From Bathymodiolus brooksi (taxonomy: Eukaryota; Mollusca; Bivalvia; Mytilida; Modiolidae), in contig OY804582.1 in the NCBI GenBank assembly GCA_963680875.1, forward strand, positions 47,882,646 to 47,946,645: a stretch of 64,000 bases of DNA. Reading direction: 5' to 3'. Shown here piece after piece: positions 11,195-22,378 of the stretch; position 1 is the first letter of the stretch; each line of letters starts with the position of its first letter. The translations under genes were made by a program, and so were the position numbers. The notes under the pieces are model-generated. The model was not told the origin of the DNA, made no database searches, and saw nothing but the letters and a program-made list of their open reading frames with translations.

Positions 11195-11289
11195 TAATAA
11201 CATTATTCTTATATATTTTTGTATTATATTGTGCTACATGTTGTTCATGTTGTCAAATTATATGTCTTCCCGTATTTAGTTGTGATGTT

Positions 11290-11640
11290 GTGATGTCAGC
11301 TACGATATCCGTGCAAAAAAACCCGATACGTCTCGACTTTCATTTCCTTTGTAAGGGGTTCATGGTTTACTTATTTATTTACGCATACTGAGGTCCAACC
11401 CAATTTTATCTGGAGCAGTACCTGCTACCCCTACCAGTGCATTCTCGATTTTTAGTGGGGTTCTTGTTGCTCCATCATTAGTTTTCTGTGTATTGTTTTG
11501 TGAATCGTTGTTTGGTCTCTTGTCCTTTTTCGCCTGACCTTAGTGTCATCTGTCCTTCGATTTACGACTTTTGGTATCTCCAACCTGTTCTCACATTAAC
11601 ATGTTTAAAGGGCGTTATGTTCTCCGTCCAAGAAAATAAA
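11290..11640 (+). mobile_element. 3'-tail remnant of the plus-strand RT family (copy A)
   Basis: Contains the recurring words TGTGATGTCAGCTACGAT, TACTGAGGTCCAACCCA, TTTTCTGTGTATTGTTTTG and TTCGATTTACGACTTTTGGT. The same words, in the same order, occur near 19890, 39580 and 43680. Near 24.8 and 41.3 kb sequence of this type lies directly downstream of readable RT coding sequence, so I take it as the 3' end of one element family. No coding function is claimed for the ORF that crosses it. Confidence 0.6.
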
Positions 11641-11774
11641 CAACGTGTCAACATAAACTATTATGCTACACTATTATCTACGGAAGGTGTGAATCTGATA
11701 ATACCTACATCATGCATGAAAATATCGAAGTCAATTTATTGTGCAAAGGCGAAAGATTGGAAAATCTCTGAAAT

Positions 11775-12490
11775 TGAAAATTGTCAAGGAAAATATTAAT
11801 CAGTTTTATATTTACTCTTTGAAATAAGCACTTACACAATGGCTAATTGGTGAAGAGCGTTGCTGCTTTGGACTTGTATTTGCACTACTAACGAATGCAT
11901 TTCTTGGGATTAATGGTCGAAGTAGGAGTTACAGGTTAAAATATCATCTAGATCAAGGTCCGGGACCTTCCGATTGTTGGTTTTAAACTTATAAAGAACG
12001 TCGGACCAGCAACATTGTATTTGTGTTGACATATTAAGTTGATTTTAATACTTCAGTGAGTCGAGTCATTACGGGACGTTTGCTTACCTAATCTTATATT
12101 GTCCATTATCAATCTAAGCCACATTCCGTCAAGCGGAGTGTGGTTCTTCGTTGTTGTATCATGTCATTTCTACGTTTGAAATAATAAAAAGCTATGTTAT
12201 GTTTCCAGCGTGTTCTAACCCCGATTAAGATAGCCCTGTTATGCCTGGCGACCTGTTCTAAGATCAGCCAAAAACAAGAATACTAAGTCTGTTTTGTAAT
12301 TTACCTTATGGATTAATATAAAAATATACAAGAAATAAGGTTGGGTTATAATTATAGCTTGTCTGGTAATCTCTGCTGAGAAAATACATTAACTAGTTTT
12401 TGAAATTATAAAATTACTTTCGAATTGAATGGATCCGATCTATTAATGTTGGTTTAATATCTATGCATGCCATGACAACAAAGAAAGACT
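11775..12490. other. 716-bp segment present in copy A, absent from copy B
   Basis: Copy B joins 59980 directly to 59981 where copy A has this segment. The ends share only TT, so it resembles a deletion in B with 2-bp microhomology. Part of it (11895-11937) matches 33042-33080 in the central region, which argues that it is ancestral and was lost from B. It holds no ORF I trust. A small stem, CCACATTCCG pairing with CGGAGTGTGG, lies at about 12119-12144. Confidence 0.85.
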
Positions 12491-12679
12491 TATGGTAAAT
12501 GTGTCACACAAATCTGAAAAAAGAGTCGCAACAATTCCATCGTAAAATACGGTACCAGGCATATTTGTTTTCGAACCAGTAGAAAATATGCCAAGAAAGG
12601 TGAAATTTGGAAATAAAGTGGTCATGGACCAGTAGAACTAGAAAATGTTGTTTAACTCTTTTATGAGTCAGTAGACGTT

Positions 12680-13271
12680 ATGATGCTGTAGGTTGTTAGT
12701 TGACGAAGTACATTATTACAGTTTATTCCGGTACTTGTTTGACTCTTGTTTGCTTTATGGATTTCCTGTTGTCTGAGGTTCTGTCTTTTATCTCCATGTT
12801 TGCGTTGATGATGGTTTGTTCCATTTCAGACTTGAACTTCGTGCATTCAGCGTGGCCATAATTCTTTACATTTATACAATAAAACAAAAACAATTACCGG
12901 TCGCGTTGGTGTATACATGCAAATTGTAGGTCTGTATGTAATAGGCAATTAAATGTGTCTACTGATTTCCCGTATACTCTAACAGTACAACTTATTGATA
13001 GTACTATGTATGTACCAATTTTTGTATAATGATACTATTAAGGTTATCCTATATCTAATATTGAAAACTATTGTTGTGTATGCCATCAATGTTTTAAGCT
13101 ATAAAACAAATACATAATGGCGTATGAATTTCGAACTAATTATCAATCCTTAGTTTTCTTGGTAGTGTATTGTAGATCATTGTTTGTCCTTTTGTCGTTT
13201 TATCTTTAAGCCATTTTATTGTCTGCCCTCTCCCATTTATGGCATCTGAGTACCTCTTTGGTAACTTCTAT
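12680..13271. repeat. Dispersed repeat, paralogous to 39725-40430
   Basis: Order-preserving matches to 39.7-40.4 kb include ATCTCCATGTTTGCGTTGAT, CGTGCATTCAGCGTGG, TGATAGTACTAT and AATGGCGTATGAATTTCGAA, with heavy divergence between them. Its last part (13150-13271) is another RT-family tail, with TGTAGATCATTGTTTGTCC. A shorter relative occurs near 23815-24050. Confidence 0.65.
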
Positions 13272-14033
13272 TTTTTCTTGAGTACATATTAGAGATCATA
13301 TAAGGGAATGGACACCTAGCATCCCGACGTAATCAGTGATAATTGTTGTAGACCTTACAGTTACCGTCATGTAGAAACACCGTACCAATAATATCCTTCG
13401 TGCTTATAATTTTTTTCCAATCAGATTGTATCATTCACCTAGAAGTAAAGTAATCCTTTATGTGAAAATGCTTAGCATAAACAACCCAATACAATTACAT
13501 TTTTTGAACTTAAATCACGCATTGAAAATGTTGATATCAATTAAATCAAAAGGCTACTTTTGATTTAAATTGATAATTTTGATATGGTAGCTTCACCAGC
13601 TGTTTTATACTGGTGGTTCTAAGGGTGGGGATAGGGTAGCTTAATATTATGGTATTTTACTGGTGGTTTTCAGGATAGTGATATTATAACTTAATATACT
13701 GTTTTTACTGGTGGTTCTAATGATGGTGATAGGGTAGCTTAATATTCTGGTTGTTTAACTGGTGGTTGTAAGGATGATGATAAGGTAGCTTAATATGCTG
13801 GTTTTTACTGGTGCGTCTAAGGATGATGATAAAGTATATTCGGCAATTTTTTTTGTGCGGCAGTTCTATTGTCTTCGATTACCATCTGCCTGTTCGAGCT
13901 TCCGCTATTTCAATACCTATTACTTTGAAGTTCGTTGTCTCATCTGATCAAAGTAAATTCGTGATATGGTAGGATTCTTAGGATGTTTCCTAGTGAAAGT
14001 TGTAAAGCCCAAACCTCTTTTGTAATGTGAAAT
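13272..14033. other. 762-bp segment present in copy A, absent from copy B
   Basis: Both ends carry ATTT (13270-13273 and 14032-14035), and copy B keeps one ATTT, so this looks like a deletion in B with 4-bp microhomology. The left part matches 24090-24240 and 40440-40600 (GTAATCAGTGATAATTGTTG and GTAGAAACACC), so the segment is ancestral. It includes the minisatellite at 13583-13840. Confidence 0.85.
13583..13840. repeat. Minisatellite, about 50-bp unit, five copies
   Basis: Units contain ACTGGTGGTTCTAAGGATG, then GTGATAGGGTAGCTTAATAT. Successive starts lie near 13609, 13660, 13707, 13757 and 13808. It occurs only in copy A because copy B lacks the surrounding segment. Confidence 0.88.
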
Positions 14034-14697
14034 TTATTACACTCCTGTTGATATCGGTAAGCATATCTTACTTTTCGCATTGATCCTTTGTCATATATGT
14101 ATCCATGAAAACAGAATTATTGACCAGGAAGCTCAGGACTCGTTGGATACCCTAATATCTAATTGTGTTACTCCATGTACTAGTGTTAAGCCTTTTGTTA
14201 TGAAATCATATTCAATACGCTGTCAAGACAGTTGGGACCACCAAATGCATGGCAAATTACACGAATTTTGCATTTAGCTACATAAACAAGTAAACTACTC
14301 ACTAAATCGTAAAATAAATCTGTAACCAGCTTGTATCAATGTCACCAACTACGTCATCGGATGACGACAAATTACAAAAGTCAAAGTCGATAGATGGTTG
14401 TCTTAAGTATTTTTTCCTGAAAAAAGTTATATGTCAAGAAACAATTCTAGAATGTGTATGTTTGTATTCACCATAGTCATAAATTGAGCATAAAGAATGA
14501 CATGAGCTAATTATTTCTTAAATCAGATGAAACAAATTTTTCATCGCTATCAATTTTTACAACGTTTCTGTAGAGTTATGCATTCTTGTAGATAATAACG
14601 CGAGGTAATTGGAACAGCGCCCAAAAATAACCTCTGTCTATGTACGCTTGAATGCATGAAATTACCGTAAATGCCCTGTTAGAATCGAAATAATTAT
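14034..14697. other. Intergenic, decayed low-copy repeat
   Basis: The 66-codon plus-strand ORF at 14080-14277 has no recognisable domain and is not supported as a gene. From about 14285 onward the sequence matches 28940-29600 in order, for example AAGTCGATAGATGGTTG against its 29.0-kb counterpart, so it belongs to a decayed repeat family also seen at 15420-16200. Confidence 0.5.
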
Positions 14698-14877
14698 CGG
14701 ATGCCGGGATCTATGCTTATTTTAACATGGGTAGGCATTATATTTGTCATTATTTTACACCAAGCTATGGGTAGGCATTATATTTGTCAAGATTATACAC
14801 CTCGCTTTCGCTCGGTGTAAAATAATGACAAATATAATGCCTACCCATGTTAAAATAAGCATAGAACCCGGCATCCG
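14698..14877. mobile_element. Foldback/MITE-like element with 64-nt arms (copy A)
   Basis: Left arm 14698-14761 and right arm 14814-14877 are reverse complements at 63 of 64 positions. The middle (14762-14813) repeats part of the left arm (ATGGGTAGGCATTATATTTG) and ends in the loop CTCGCTTTCGCTC. Transcribed or single-stranded, it would form a very stable hairpin. There is no coding sequence and no clear target-site duplication. A related hairpin with a CTCGCTACAGCTC loop is at 32797-32928. Nonautonomous foldback transposon is the likely identity. Confidence 0.88.
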
Positions 14878-16380
14878 AAAAATATTTCTTAAATAAGACA
14901 CGTCTGTTACAATTTTAAAAGCTCACGAAGATGATTTTTTTTAATTGATTGCTGGAATTTTCATCATATTGATTACCTATTAATTTCGCGACCATTTCAT
15001 CTTGATGTAATAAGCAATGATTTTACTTATTTGCAGTTGTCATTCCTTGTTCTACACAAACCGCTAATAGGGTAGAATATCAGTATTATGTAGGTTACCT
15101 ACAACTGACGACAGTTATCAAATCAATTTCCAAAAGTTAGTCAACATGCGGCCGAAAACATGGGAATTATTTCATGACATTATTTACAACCCTATTTTCA
15201 AATACCGTTTTAAAAGCTGATCTACCGGTGTGAGATTTCCTTAATTAATTGGCAAGGCAAATATACATTCAAGTGCCGACATGCCTTTTTCTTGAATCTT
15301 GTTGTGATTATACATGGATCTATTGTATGGGAGTAAGGGTTTTTTCTATCGTTTTAATGTTCTTTGGTTTAGCTTTGTAATGAATGCCAACAATTTACAT
15401 TGAATAATAAGTGTAATTAAGTCGATTTAAAAAGTCAACTGCGTAATGTTGTTGAAGATGAATATATAGACAAATACCCCGAGTTGTAAATCTCTTTCTG
15501 ATGTGGTCCGTGTTCCTCATCATTATTGTATTCTGTGTTGTGTGTCATCGTTCTAGGACTTGAGCCCAATATGGCTCATGTTTCTAAGTTTTCCACTCTT
15601 AGCTGCACCTTCTCTTTTCTCTAACGTTTTCTGACCGATATTTTCCAGATTGATGACACTTTGAACTTGTACAATTATAAAAACATAGTCGTCAAAGTCG
15701 ATAGGTGGTTGATTTTAGTAATTTGCACTTCTTCTAAATGAATATATAATAAAAGTGAATCACATCTTTTCACCACCGTCCTGTATAGATATATGAAATG
15801 ACACAGGCATGATGTCAGTGAATTGTCCATATATAGGCATCTTCGAAGAATAGTATATATCGGATTTTATGAAGTCAACGAATGACATAAAATTAAAAAA
15901 TACTTTATTACCTTACGATTCATTTAGGTGTTCAGATTTAATGATATTATGTTCTCCTTGGTATTATTTATTCATTAAAATGATTTATCTTATTATCAAA
16001 TTGGACAATATACGTCAAATACCTTTGATCATGTATGCATACAACTCAAACGATTTGCAAATAATTTAAAAACAAATTAGCTTCCTCGTGTTGAAAAGGT
16101 ACTTACATATTATCTGGGTATATGTATGAGTTTAGCACTAGGTTCAACTGCAGGTTGTATTTGTAGATTAGCCATGTTTATGTTTTCGTCTCTACAATGT
16201 TTGATATGTACAGATGGTTTACCACCTGTTTAGCTAATGTTGCTGTTTTTTGTTGCTTATTACATGCTACAATATAAATGTATCCAGTAAGTTTACAAAT
16301 ATATGTTGAGAATTACACCTAATATAAAACCGTATGAATAAAGACACAGACTAAATGGTCTAGAAATGTTACACAATATC
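14878..16380. repeat. Decayed dispersed repeat, related to 28.7-29.6 kb
   Basis: ACACGTCTGTTACAATTTTA at about 14898 recurs at 29580, and 15470-15730 resembles 28735-29010 (an AATACCCC..TTGTAAAT start, then GTCCGTGTTCCTCATC, later a TCAAAGTCGATAGGTGG-like word). Part of the family also occurs near 20700-21250. No gene is supported; the ORF at 15869-16069 lacks any recognisable motif. Confidence 0.5.
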
Positions 16381-16475
16381 GTTTTGTTTGTTTTTTGTGT
16401 TTTTGTTTTTGTTTTTGTTTGTTTATTTGTTTTGTTTTAGTTTTTGTTTTTGTTTGTTTTTATTATTTGTATATT
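16381..16475. repeat. GTTTTT-rich simple repeat
   Basis: Runs of GTTTTT and GTTTG over about 95 bp. The copy B counterpart is at about 63108-63202. Confidence 0.9.
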
Positions 16476-16599
16476 TTTTTGTTTGGGAGGTGAGTGTAGG
16501 TTTCCATTTTACCTGTATAAATGATGACACCAGTCGAATTAGAGAGCAACATAGCAATATCTAGTTTGAATATTCACGTGTAATATGTGAAATAAACAG

Positions 16600-17370
16600 A
16601 TGTTGGTTACGCATGTTGTACACAACTCGTTTATCATTTCATCAACACTTTTAAGTTTATTGGTATAATGCCTTTTTCAGTAGCAAACAAATCGTTTAAA
16701 TTATTTCCATATTATCAATGCAATGTAATATTTCCATTATTTGACGACCCATGTATCAACCATGCAATATTGTTTTATTCAATATTGATCAATCGATTAT
16801 GTTAATGTTATTTAACCCGTAATGTACCCGTGTATATGATGACATAATTATAATTATATCATGCTTAATTTTGATGCTGGTTTGAGTTTCCATGTGCTAT
16901 TCATGTAATACACCGAGGTCATAGTTCTGTTTGATTACATATATGTGTACAACATTTCACAATCGTATTAATTTATAAAATGTGAAGTATTCTAATACAT
17001 GTAATACACCAGTGTTACCGATGTCATAGTTCTGTTTTATTACATGTATGTGTACATTAAATTTCATTAGCACATTTATATTTATTGATGTAATGCAGTA
17101 TATGAGTAACATATATATATGTAATTTACTGTAGTAAGATCATTTCAATCATTTTTATTTCACATACACTGTATAATGTTTCCATTGTATAGACCATCAA
17201 TACATTAACAGTTCAATATTATTGTATTGTAGATTTATTTATGACAGTTTTAATCTATAACTAATTATTTACTTTTATTTCTTTTTCAGTGGAATGTAAG
17301 TATTATGTTCATCATATTTACTTTTTATTTAATTATATAAATTTTATAATCACCTGTAAGGTAAGTATTT
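16600..17370. repeat. AT-rich repeat with partial internal duplication
   Basis: ATGTAATACACC, TCATAGTTCTGTTT and TACATGTATGTGTAC occur twice, near 16903 and 16999, as a roughly 96-bp tandem duplication. A third, older copy of the stretch is at 44720-45180. GTAAGTATT followed by TTATTTAATTATATAAA marks the right part. No coding potential. Confidence 0.75.
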
Positions 17371-17879
17371 GTGTATCTAATCTGTCCATTCATTTAACTA
17401 TATTGATATATTATATTACTTTGCATCTGTTTTTTCACAGTACCTTGCATTATATTACAAACTTATATATTTCTTATGTCAATCTTACATCTACAACAAC
17501 CGACACCACATAATAATGTTTTACATGAAACACCTGAATACACTACTAGGACCATTGCAATTGTCATTAGACGTTAAATATATCAATCGATCAATCAATC
17601 GATACAACTTCCGGTAAACTATGTAGCTTTTATTCCGTACATTTATCGGTCAAACTTGTACTGTTCTTTGGTGTATGTAAGGATTTAAGCTTCAAATATA
17701 ATAATACGAACAATGCTGACTACGGGCAAAGACCATATAAATGCACCTCTTCAATATCTACGTTAAAACTTTGCTGAATTACAATTCTTTACGAGCAGCA
17801 AATGTGATTTTATTACAAAATATCAGTAATAACACATTCACATTATTTCCTTGTCACATTGTATTCTTGTCAGTCCATG

Positions 17880-18700
17880 TAGTGATCCATAGATCAGTAG
17901 ACAGCTTCCATTTGTATACAATTATATAATGTAATGTGGTACGGTTACTTATACAACTACATATACCTGAATAATGGCAAAACATACCAAACAGTTTACA
18001 GATTTATAAAACTAGTAAAAAAAAGTAATATTTGAAAATGCGGATCTCATACATTATCGTACATGTATTTGCATATGAGAAACATGATTAAACATATATT
18101 CAAACTACCGAACCATTGATAAAGATATACTCAATACATTGTCCAAAAGTTGCTGATCAACAAATATCAAAAACATATATTTTAAATCTAAATACCCTTT
18201 TATATCTAAATTTAATCTCTTCTGGCTTGGTCCTCAGTGTTGTATTCAATCAAGAAACTGACTAAGAGTCGATTAATAGTTATTATTAATTCATTTATTA
18301 ACGATAATAAGGAAAGTCCAATCAATCAATATCAGACTGTATCGTACCTTTACATATATATCAGAAACACGATTAAAACTAAATTTAAACTACCGAACAA
18401 CTTAAATAGACTTACACAATTAACTTTCTAATAAGTAGCTGATCAACAAATATCCATATCAATAGATTTTAGATTTCAATACATGTTTGTATCCTGATTG
18501 ACAGCCTCTAGGTAATATCACTCGCTAAAATCGACCATTGAATCCGGAACAAATTATCTACTGATTTTGCTCTCAGTGTTGTATTCACTCATGAGAATGA
18601 GAAAGAGTAAATCCATTATAAGCATTAATTAATATATTGACGATACTTATGGAAGTCCAAATGAAGCAACCGAGTAACTCTTATGGTACTAGGCTTTCTC
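17880..18700. repeat. Decayed tandem repeat, about 285-340 bp
   Basis: CTGATCAACAAATATC occurs at about 18152 and 18437, CAGTGTTGTATTCA at about 18234 and 18573, and the ACTACCGAAC region twice. Two to three units, strongly diverged. One unit is present in the X2 counterpart near 35400-35520. Confidence 0.6.
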
Positions 18701-18777
18701 AAAAAATAAACCTCACTTAACTGAGGACACATATTAACTTTAATAAAATAAAATATTGGAAGGCGTTGTTTAAACAA

Positions 18778-18995
18778 TAAGGGTAATAACAAAATTACCG
18801 AACTCCGAACAATCTTACAAAGGGAAAGTCAAAACGCATAAGTATATAAACAGACAAAATCTGTCAACAACCGGAACACTGTGAAAACCGCAATGACCCT
18901 GACTTTGTACAGGCATTTCTAAAGAAATGGTGGGTTGAATCAGATTTTAAAGCGCCAATCCTCCCCCTTTCATTACGGCTCAAAGTTCCCGGCTG
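18778..18995. mobile_element. Dispersed repeat insertion, about 218 bp, mytilid-type
   Basis: Starts TAAGGGTAATAAC and AAAATTACCGAACTCC, and contains TGACTTTGTACAGGCATTTC and ATGGTGGGTTGAATC. The X2 counterpart near 35995 lacks it, so it inserted after the X1/X2 split. From memory, very similar wording is common in Mytilus genomic sequence; that is not verified here. Its first 29 bp recur alone and inverted at 30086-30114. Confidence 0.65.
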
Positions 18996-19714
18996 TCCCA
19001 AGCATGCTTGAATATTAGAGAATAATTCAAATCTTTGCGAGTAAGCACACTAAATAGCTTAACACAAGTTAGCCAAAATATACTAGTGTGTCAATACCTA
19101 CTATCTACATTGCAATAATACTTATACCATGTCAATAATAGTCATCAACATGAATAATTCGTAATATCTATAAGATATAATTTAATATTAAGTTGTTGGT
19201 ACCACGATGGTGTTGATTGAAAAGGAAAATTAATGCGATATCAATTGACTCACTAAAGTTAATCTTTTTCAGACATTGATATACACTTAACCTTATACAT
19301 AGAGGTCACTGAATGGAACCTTAAAATGTGCGTTTATGGGGAGTCCCCATATATTATATAAATCAATAAACTGATTTTAAAATTATATTATAATTGAACC
19401 AAAAGAAGCTGCCCGTTTCGGATATAGCGAATTTCTTTTAGCACTCTTCGACCGTGTCCTGAGTACTCAATCTGAAAATGAAAACCGTTATTTCCAATGC
19501 GCAGCCTGTGAAATTGATAAGGTACCCGATAACTATTGTACATCCATTGTTTGATATGGGACATCACATTCCAAATAAACTGTGTGTGTTTTCCATTATT
19601 TAGATGAAACATATAGGCTGATGACCACTTCTAAAGGCTTTTGAGCACATTTTGAATGATTTGCTCAATAAAATATTTTTTTAAAGAGATACTATATCCA
19701 TGTCCATTCTTGAT

Positions 19715-20230
19715 TGCCACTTCAATTGGTTCCTATCATCGTTTCCTAGATAGCTGGATGCTGCTAATAAGCAAATTACTGAAAAAAGGTTCCCTGTGGC
19801 TTCGTTGAAGTCATCATTGCATTTATCTCACAAATGACCACAGCAATGTTCCGTATGTCGTTCCGGAGCATTTAAATTCTCCCGTTTATTTCCGTGTTGT
19901 GATGTCCGCCATTATTTCCATGAAAGTTCGATTCGGGTCATGTTTTATTTATTGCATTTATATTTATTTTCGGATACTGGTGTCCAACGCGATTTGAGAT
20001 GGTGCAGGATCTGCCAAACTTTCCAGAGCACTCCTGCTTTTAAGTGGGGTTCATGTTGAATGATTATTAGTTTTCTGTATAATGTTTTATGGATCGTTAT
20101 TTGCCCTTTTGTGATTTTTCACTTTACCTTTGTGCTGTCCGTCCTTTGATTTACGGCTTCTGATTACCCCTATGGTATCATCATACTATTCTCACTTAAA
20201 CATGTGATGTTCCCCGTCGAAGAAAATAAA
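19715..20230 (+). pseudogene. RT-family C-terminal and 3'-tail remnant
   Basis: A CCTATCATCGTTTCCTAGAT-like start and ACAAATGACCAC correspond to the C-terminal coding end read more clearly at 24540-24780. The tail words TTCCGTGTTGTGATGTC, ATACTGGTGTCCAACGCG and TTTTCTGTATAATGTTTTAT follow. All frames are broken. A paralogous remnant is at 39350-39730. Confidence 0.6.
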
Positions 20231-20299
20231 CAACGTTTCAACATAAATAATAATATTCTATAATACAATATAAGGATTGTGGGAGATTGATATTACAAT

Positions 20300-21010
20300 T
20301 TAAATAAAATTTAGTGGACACGACGAGTTTCTGGAATAATCATCAAAGGTAACAGATTGGAAGGCCAAATAATTTACAGGAAATCTCAGAACGTTTGTTT
20401 TCGAAATCAGTGATGGGAACTGTGCATGATGAGCTTAGTTTGAATGATAATCATATGAACAGAAACAGTATTCTGGCTATTATTCTTCAAAACAAAGTTA
20501 GGGAGTTTAATGTCCAAAACATATAAGAAATAATACACGGAAGTCTTGTAACAGATCTTAATATGGGTAACATTATTTGTAAAATATAATGCGAACTAAG
20601 GCTTTCATGACTCATTGTTTTAGTGGAATGTAGTATTGGGAAATGTATCTTATAAAAAATTATACTAACATTTATGTTCACTTGACAGTCGCTATTTTCA
20701 ATATAAACAAATACGAAAATGTACCCCAAGTTGTAATTGAGTTTTTAACCTGTTTCAAAAGTATGCAACTTTAACTAGTATAATGCTAAAACATGTCAGA
20801 TATATGAAACTAATATGCGTCATTGGCAATAGTGTTCCTTGGAAACATTACAGGCAGACGACATTATATGAAGTTCAAAGTCGAAAGACAGTTTTTGTTA
20901 GTATATATCGTATGAATTATGAATATGTAAGGAAGCAAAACTAACATTGTAATGATTGCTTTTTATGACGGTCGTGCATAAATATATGCAATGACAGAGG
21001 AATGAAGTCC
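20300..21010. other. Intergenic with dispersed-repeat fragments
   Basis: GACGAGTTTCTGGAATAATC at about 20320 is a member of the short repeat also found near 30055 and 32195. The minus-strand ORF at 20487-20729 has no recognisable domain. Nothing else is supported. Confidence 0.5.
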
Positions 21011-21108
21011 ACATTTTCTCTAGCACTACGCATGTTCGACGGAAACTATGCATATTTACACATATTTTCTCTAGCACTACGCATGCTCGACGGAAGCTAT
21101 GCCTATTT
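21011..21108. repeat. 49-bp tandem duplication
   Basis: Two units containing TTTTCTCTAGCACTACGCAT and then CGACGGAA..CTATGC, at about 21011-21057 and 21060-21108, with four or five differences. Confidence 0.93.
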
Positions 21109-22029
21109 ATATTCTGTATAAATACAAGGAATACACCAAGCAGCTTTGATCAAGTAGACTTAAAACCGAAACATGAAAACAAAATATATAGCTCACCGGC
21201 ACAGCTCCAATACGTATCTCCTTAGGTTTAGACGTTAAGATCAGCTAAAACCCTTAATATATTTATTTATCAAGATCTAAAATTAAATGAGTTTTTTTCA
21301 ATGGTCAGGATTGCATACAAATAACCGAACAATCAAATCGCATGTAGGAATTAGGCCCGGTGCTGACATGTAAACAGTTTCGGAGACTTTTTCGACGACT
21401 GCAAATTCTCTGAAGGATTGCTTCAAAGGTGGAGATAGGTAAAGATGATGACGAAAAGGAATCGGAATATCAAAAATATATTTATCATCCTTCAACGGGG
21501 TACCAATATTATGGCAAATCAGGTCAAGACACCAATATAAAACTATTTTGAAAAATTGCTGTATGAAAATTTGACATTTGAGATTCCTCCCTTGTGGTTT
21601 TTAAGAGTAGTCGAGGGATGCAAAAAATCATAAAAAGTCCCTGTGATTAGAATGTCCACAGGAGACTACTTGAATCTGGACTCCGGGCTAGGGATCCGGT
21701 GGTTGGACCAATCCTTAAATAATGGCATGTGACCACGAGAGTAGTCTGGGCTCGCACACGCCGTTGTTGGAGGCTTCACACCTGGCAACACATCCTTTTT
21801 AGTAATGGATCCCTATTTTCACTTCGCTTTAGCAATGAACGTGTGTACTGAAGGTGTGGAGAAAGTTTTACGGACCAGTGTGTGAACGCGTCTGACCGTT
21901 GTGGAGGCGAAAGTGGTATGGGCTGGAATTTGTCATGATGTTCGCACTCAGCTCAAAATTGTTCAAGGAACATTGAATGCCGTAGCATACAGATACGATA
22001 TTCTTGATCTTATTGTTCTGCCCTTTCTG
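21109..22029. other. Intergenic, no supported gene
   Basis: A moderately GC-richer stretch than its surroundings around 21650-21900 (GGGATCCGGTGGTTGG and similar). The ORFs here show no domain. The right part leads into the RT-family remnant at 22030. Confidence 0.45.
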
Positions 22030-22204
22030 CAACAGCATCTGCATATGAAATATATATCTCTCAGGTGATACGATATTCCAGAGCTTGCGGTTCCTATCAG
22101 GATTTCGTTGATAGAGGAATACTGCCAACCAATACGCTATTAAACCAAGGTTCATATTGGTGAAGTTGAAGTGAACACTTCGAAAATTTCCGGTCGCCAA
22201 CATG
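22030..22204 (+). pseudogene. RT-family C-terminal remnant
   Basis: The plus strand has GCATATGAAATATATATCTC, TGATACGATATTCCAGAG, TTTCGTTGATAGAGG and CTATTAAACCAAGG. This is the same C-terminal coding region as at 24540-24660 and 40970-41070, in broken frames (readable pieces IRYS-like, then DFVDRG). A long minus-strand ORF over it (21868-22203) is a shadow. Satellite sequence starts directly after it. Confidence 0.65.
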
Positions 22205-22378
22205 AGCTAACATGTCTTACTGATAACATTACTTACACCATGTTGTATATCATATCACTATGTCAAATATAATGATAAATGTACACACATGTCTAACTGA
22301 TAACACTACTTCAACCATGTTGTATGTCAGATCACTATGTCAGATTTAATGATACATGTACACATATATTTTACTGAT
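22205..22378. repeat. Orphan satellite monomers
   Basis: A little over two monomers of the 76-bp satellite, with TCTTACTGATAACATTACTT, TGTATGTCAGATCACTATG and TTTAATGATACATGTACAC. They lie outside the main arrays, between an RT remnant and a LINE whose tail starts at the same monomer position as in the arrays. Confidence 0.93.

Larger units (their letters stand above)
1..17273. repeat. Segmental duplication, copy A
   Basis: The whole stretch reappears in the same order and orientation at 48355-64000. The coordinate offset is 48354 at the left, about 48203-48209 after a 151-bp difference inside the satellite, 47490 after a 716-bp difference and 46727 after a 762-bp difference. Outside these indels I see roughly one or two substitutions per 100 bp. 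Position 1 already matches copy B, and the last base of the window matches 17273, so neither outer breakpoint can be placed. It may be a real duplication or two haplotypes joined in an assembly. Confidence 0.96.

Noticed and set aside
12119..12144. Short hairpin as a terminator
   Set aside because: There is no transcription unit to end, and a 10-bp stem is expected by chance in this much sequence.
14080..14277. ORF conserved between copies A and B as evidence of selection
   Set aside because: The copies are about 98-99 percent identical everywhere, so conservation says nothing about coding.
21868..22203. 111-residue minus-strand ORF as a gene
   Set aside because: The plus strand here is readable as an RT-family C-terminus, so the minus-strand ORF is a shadow.
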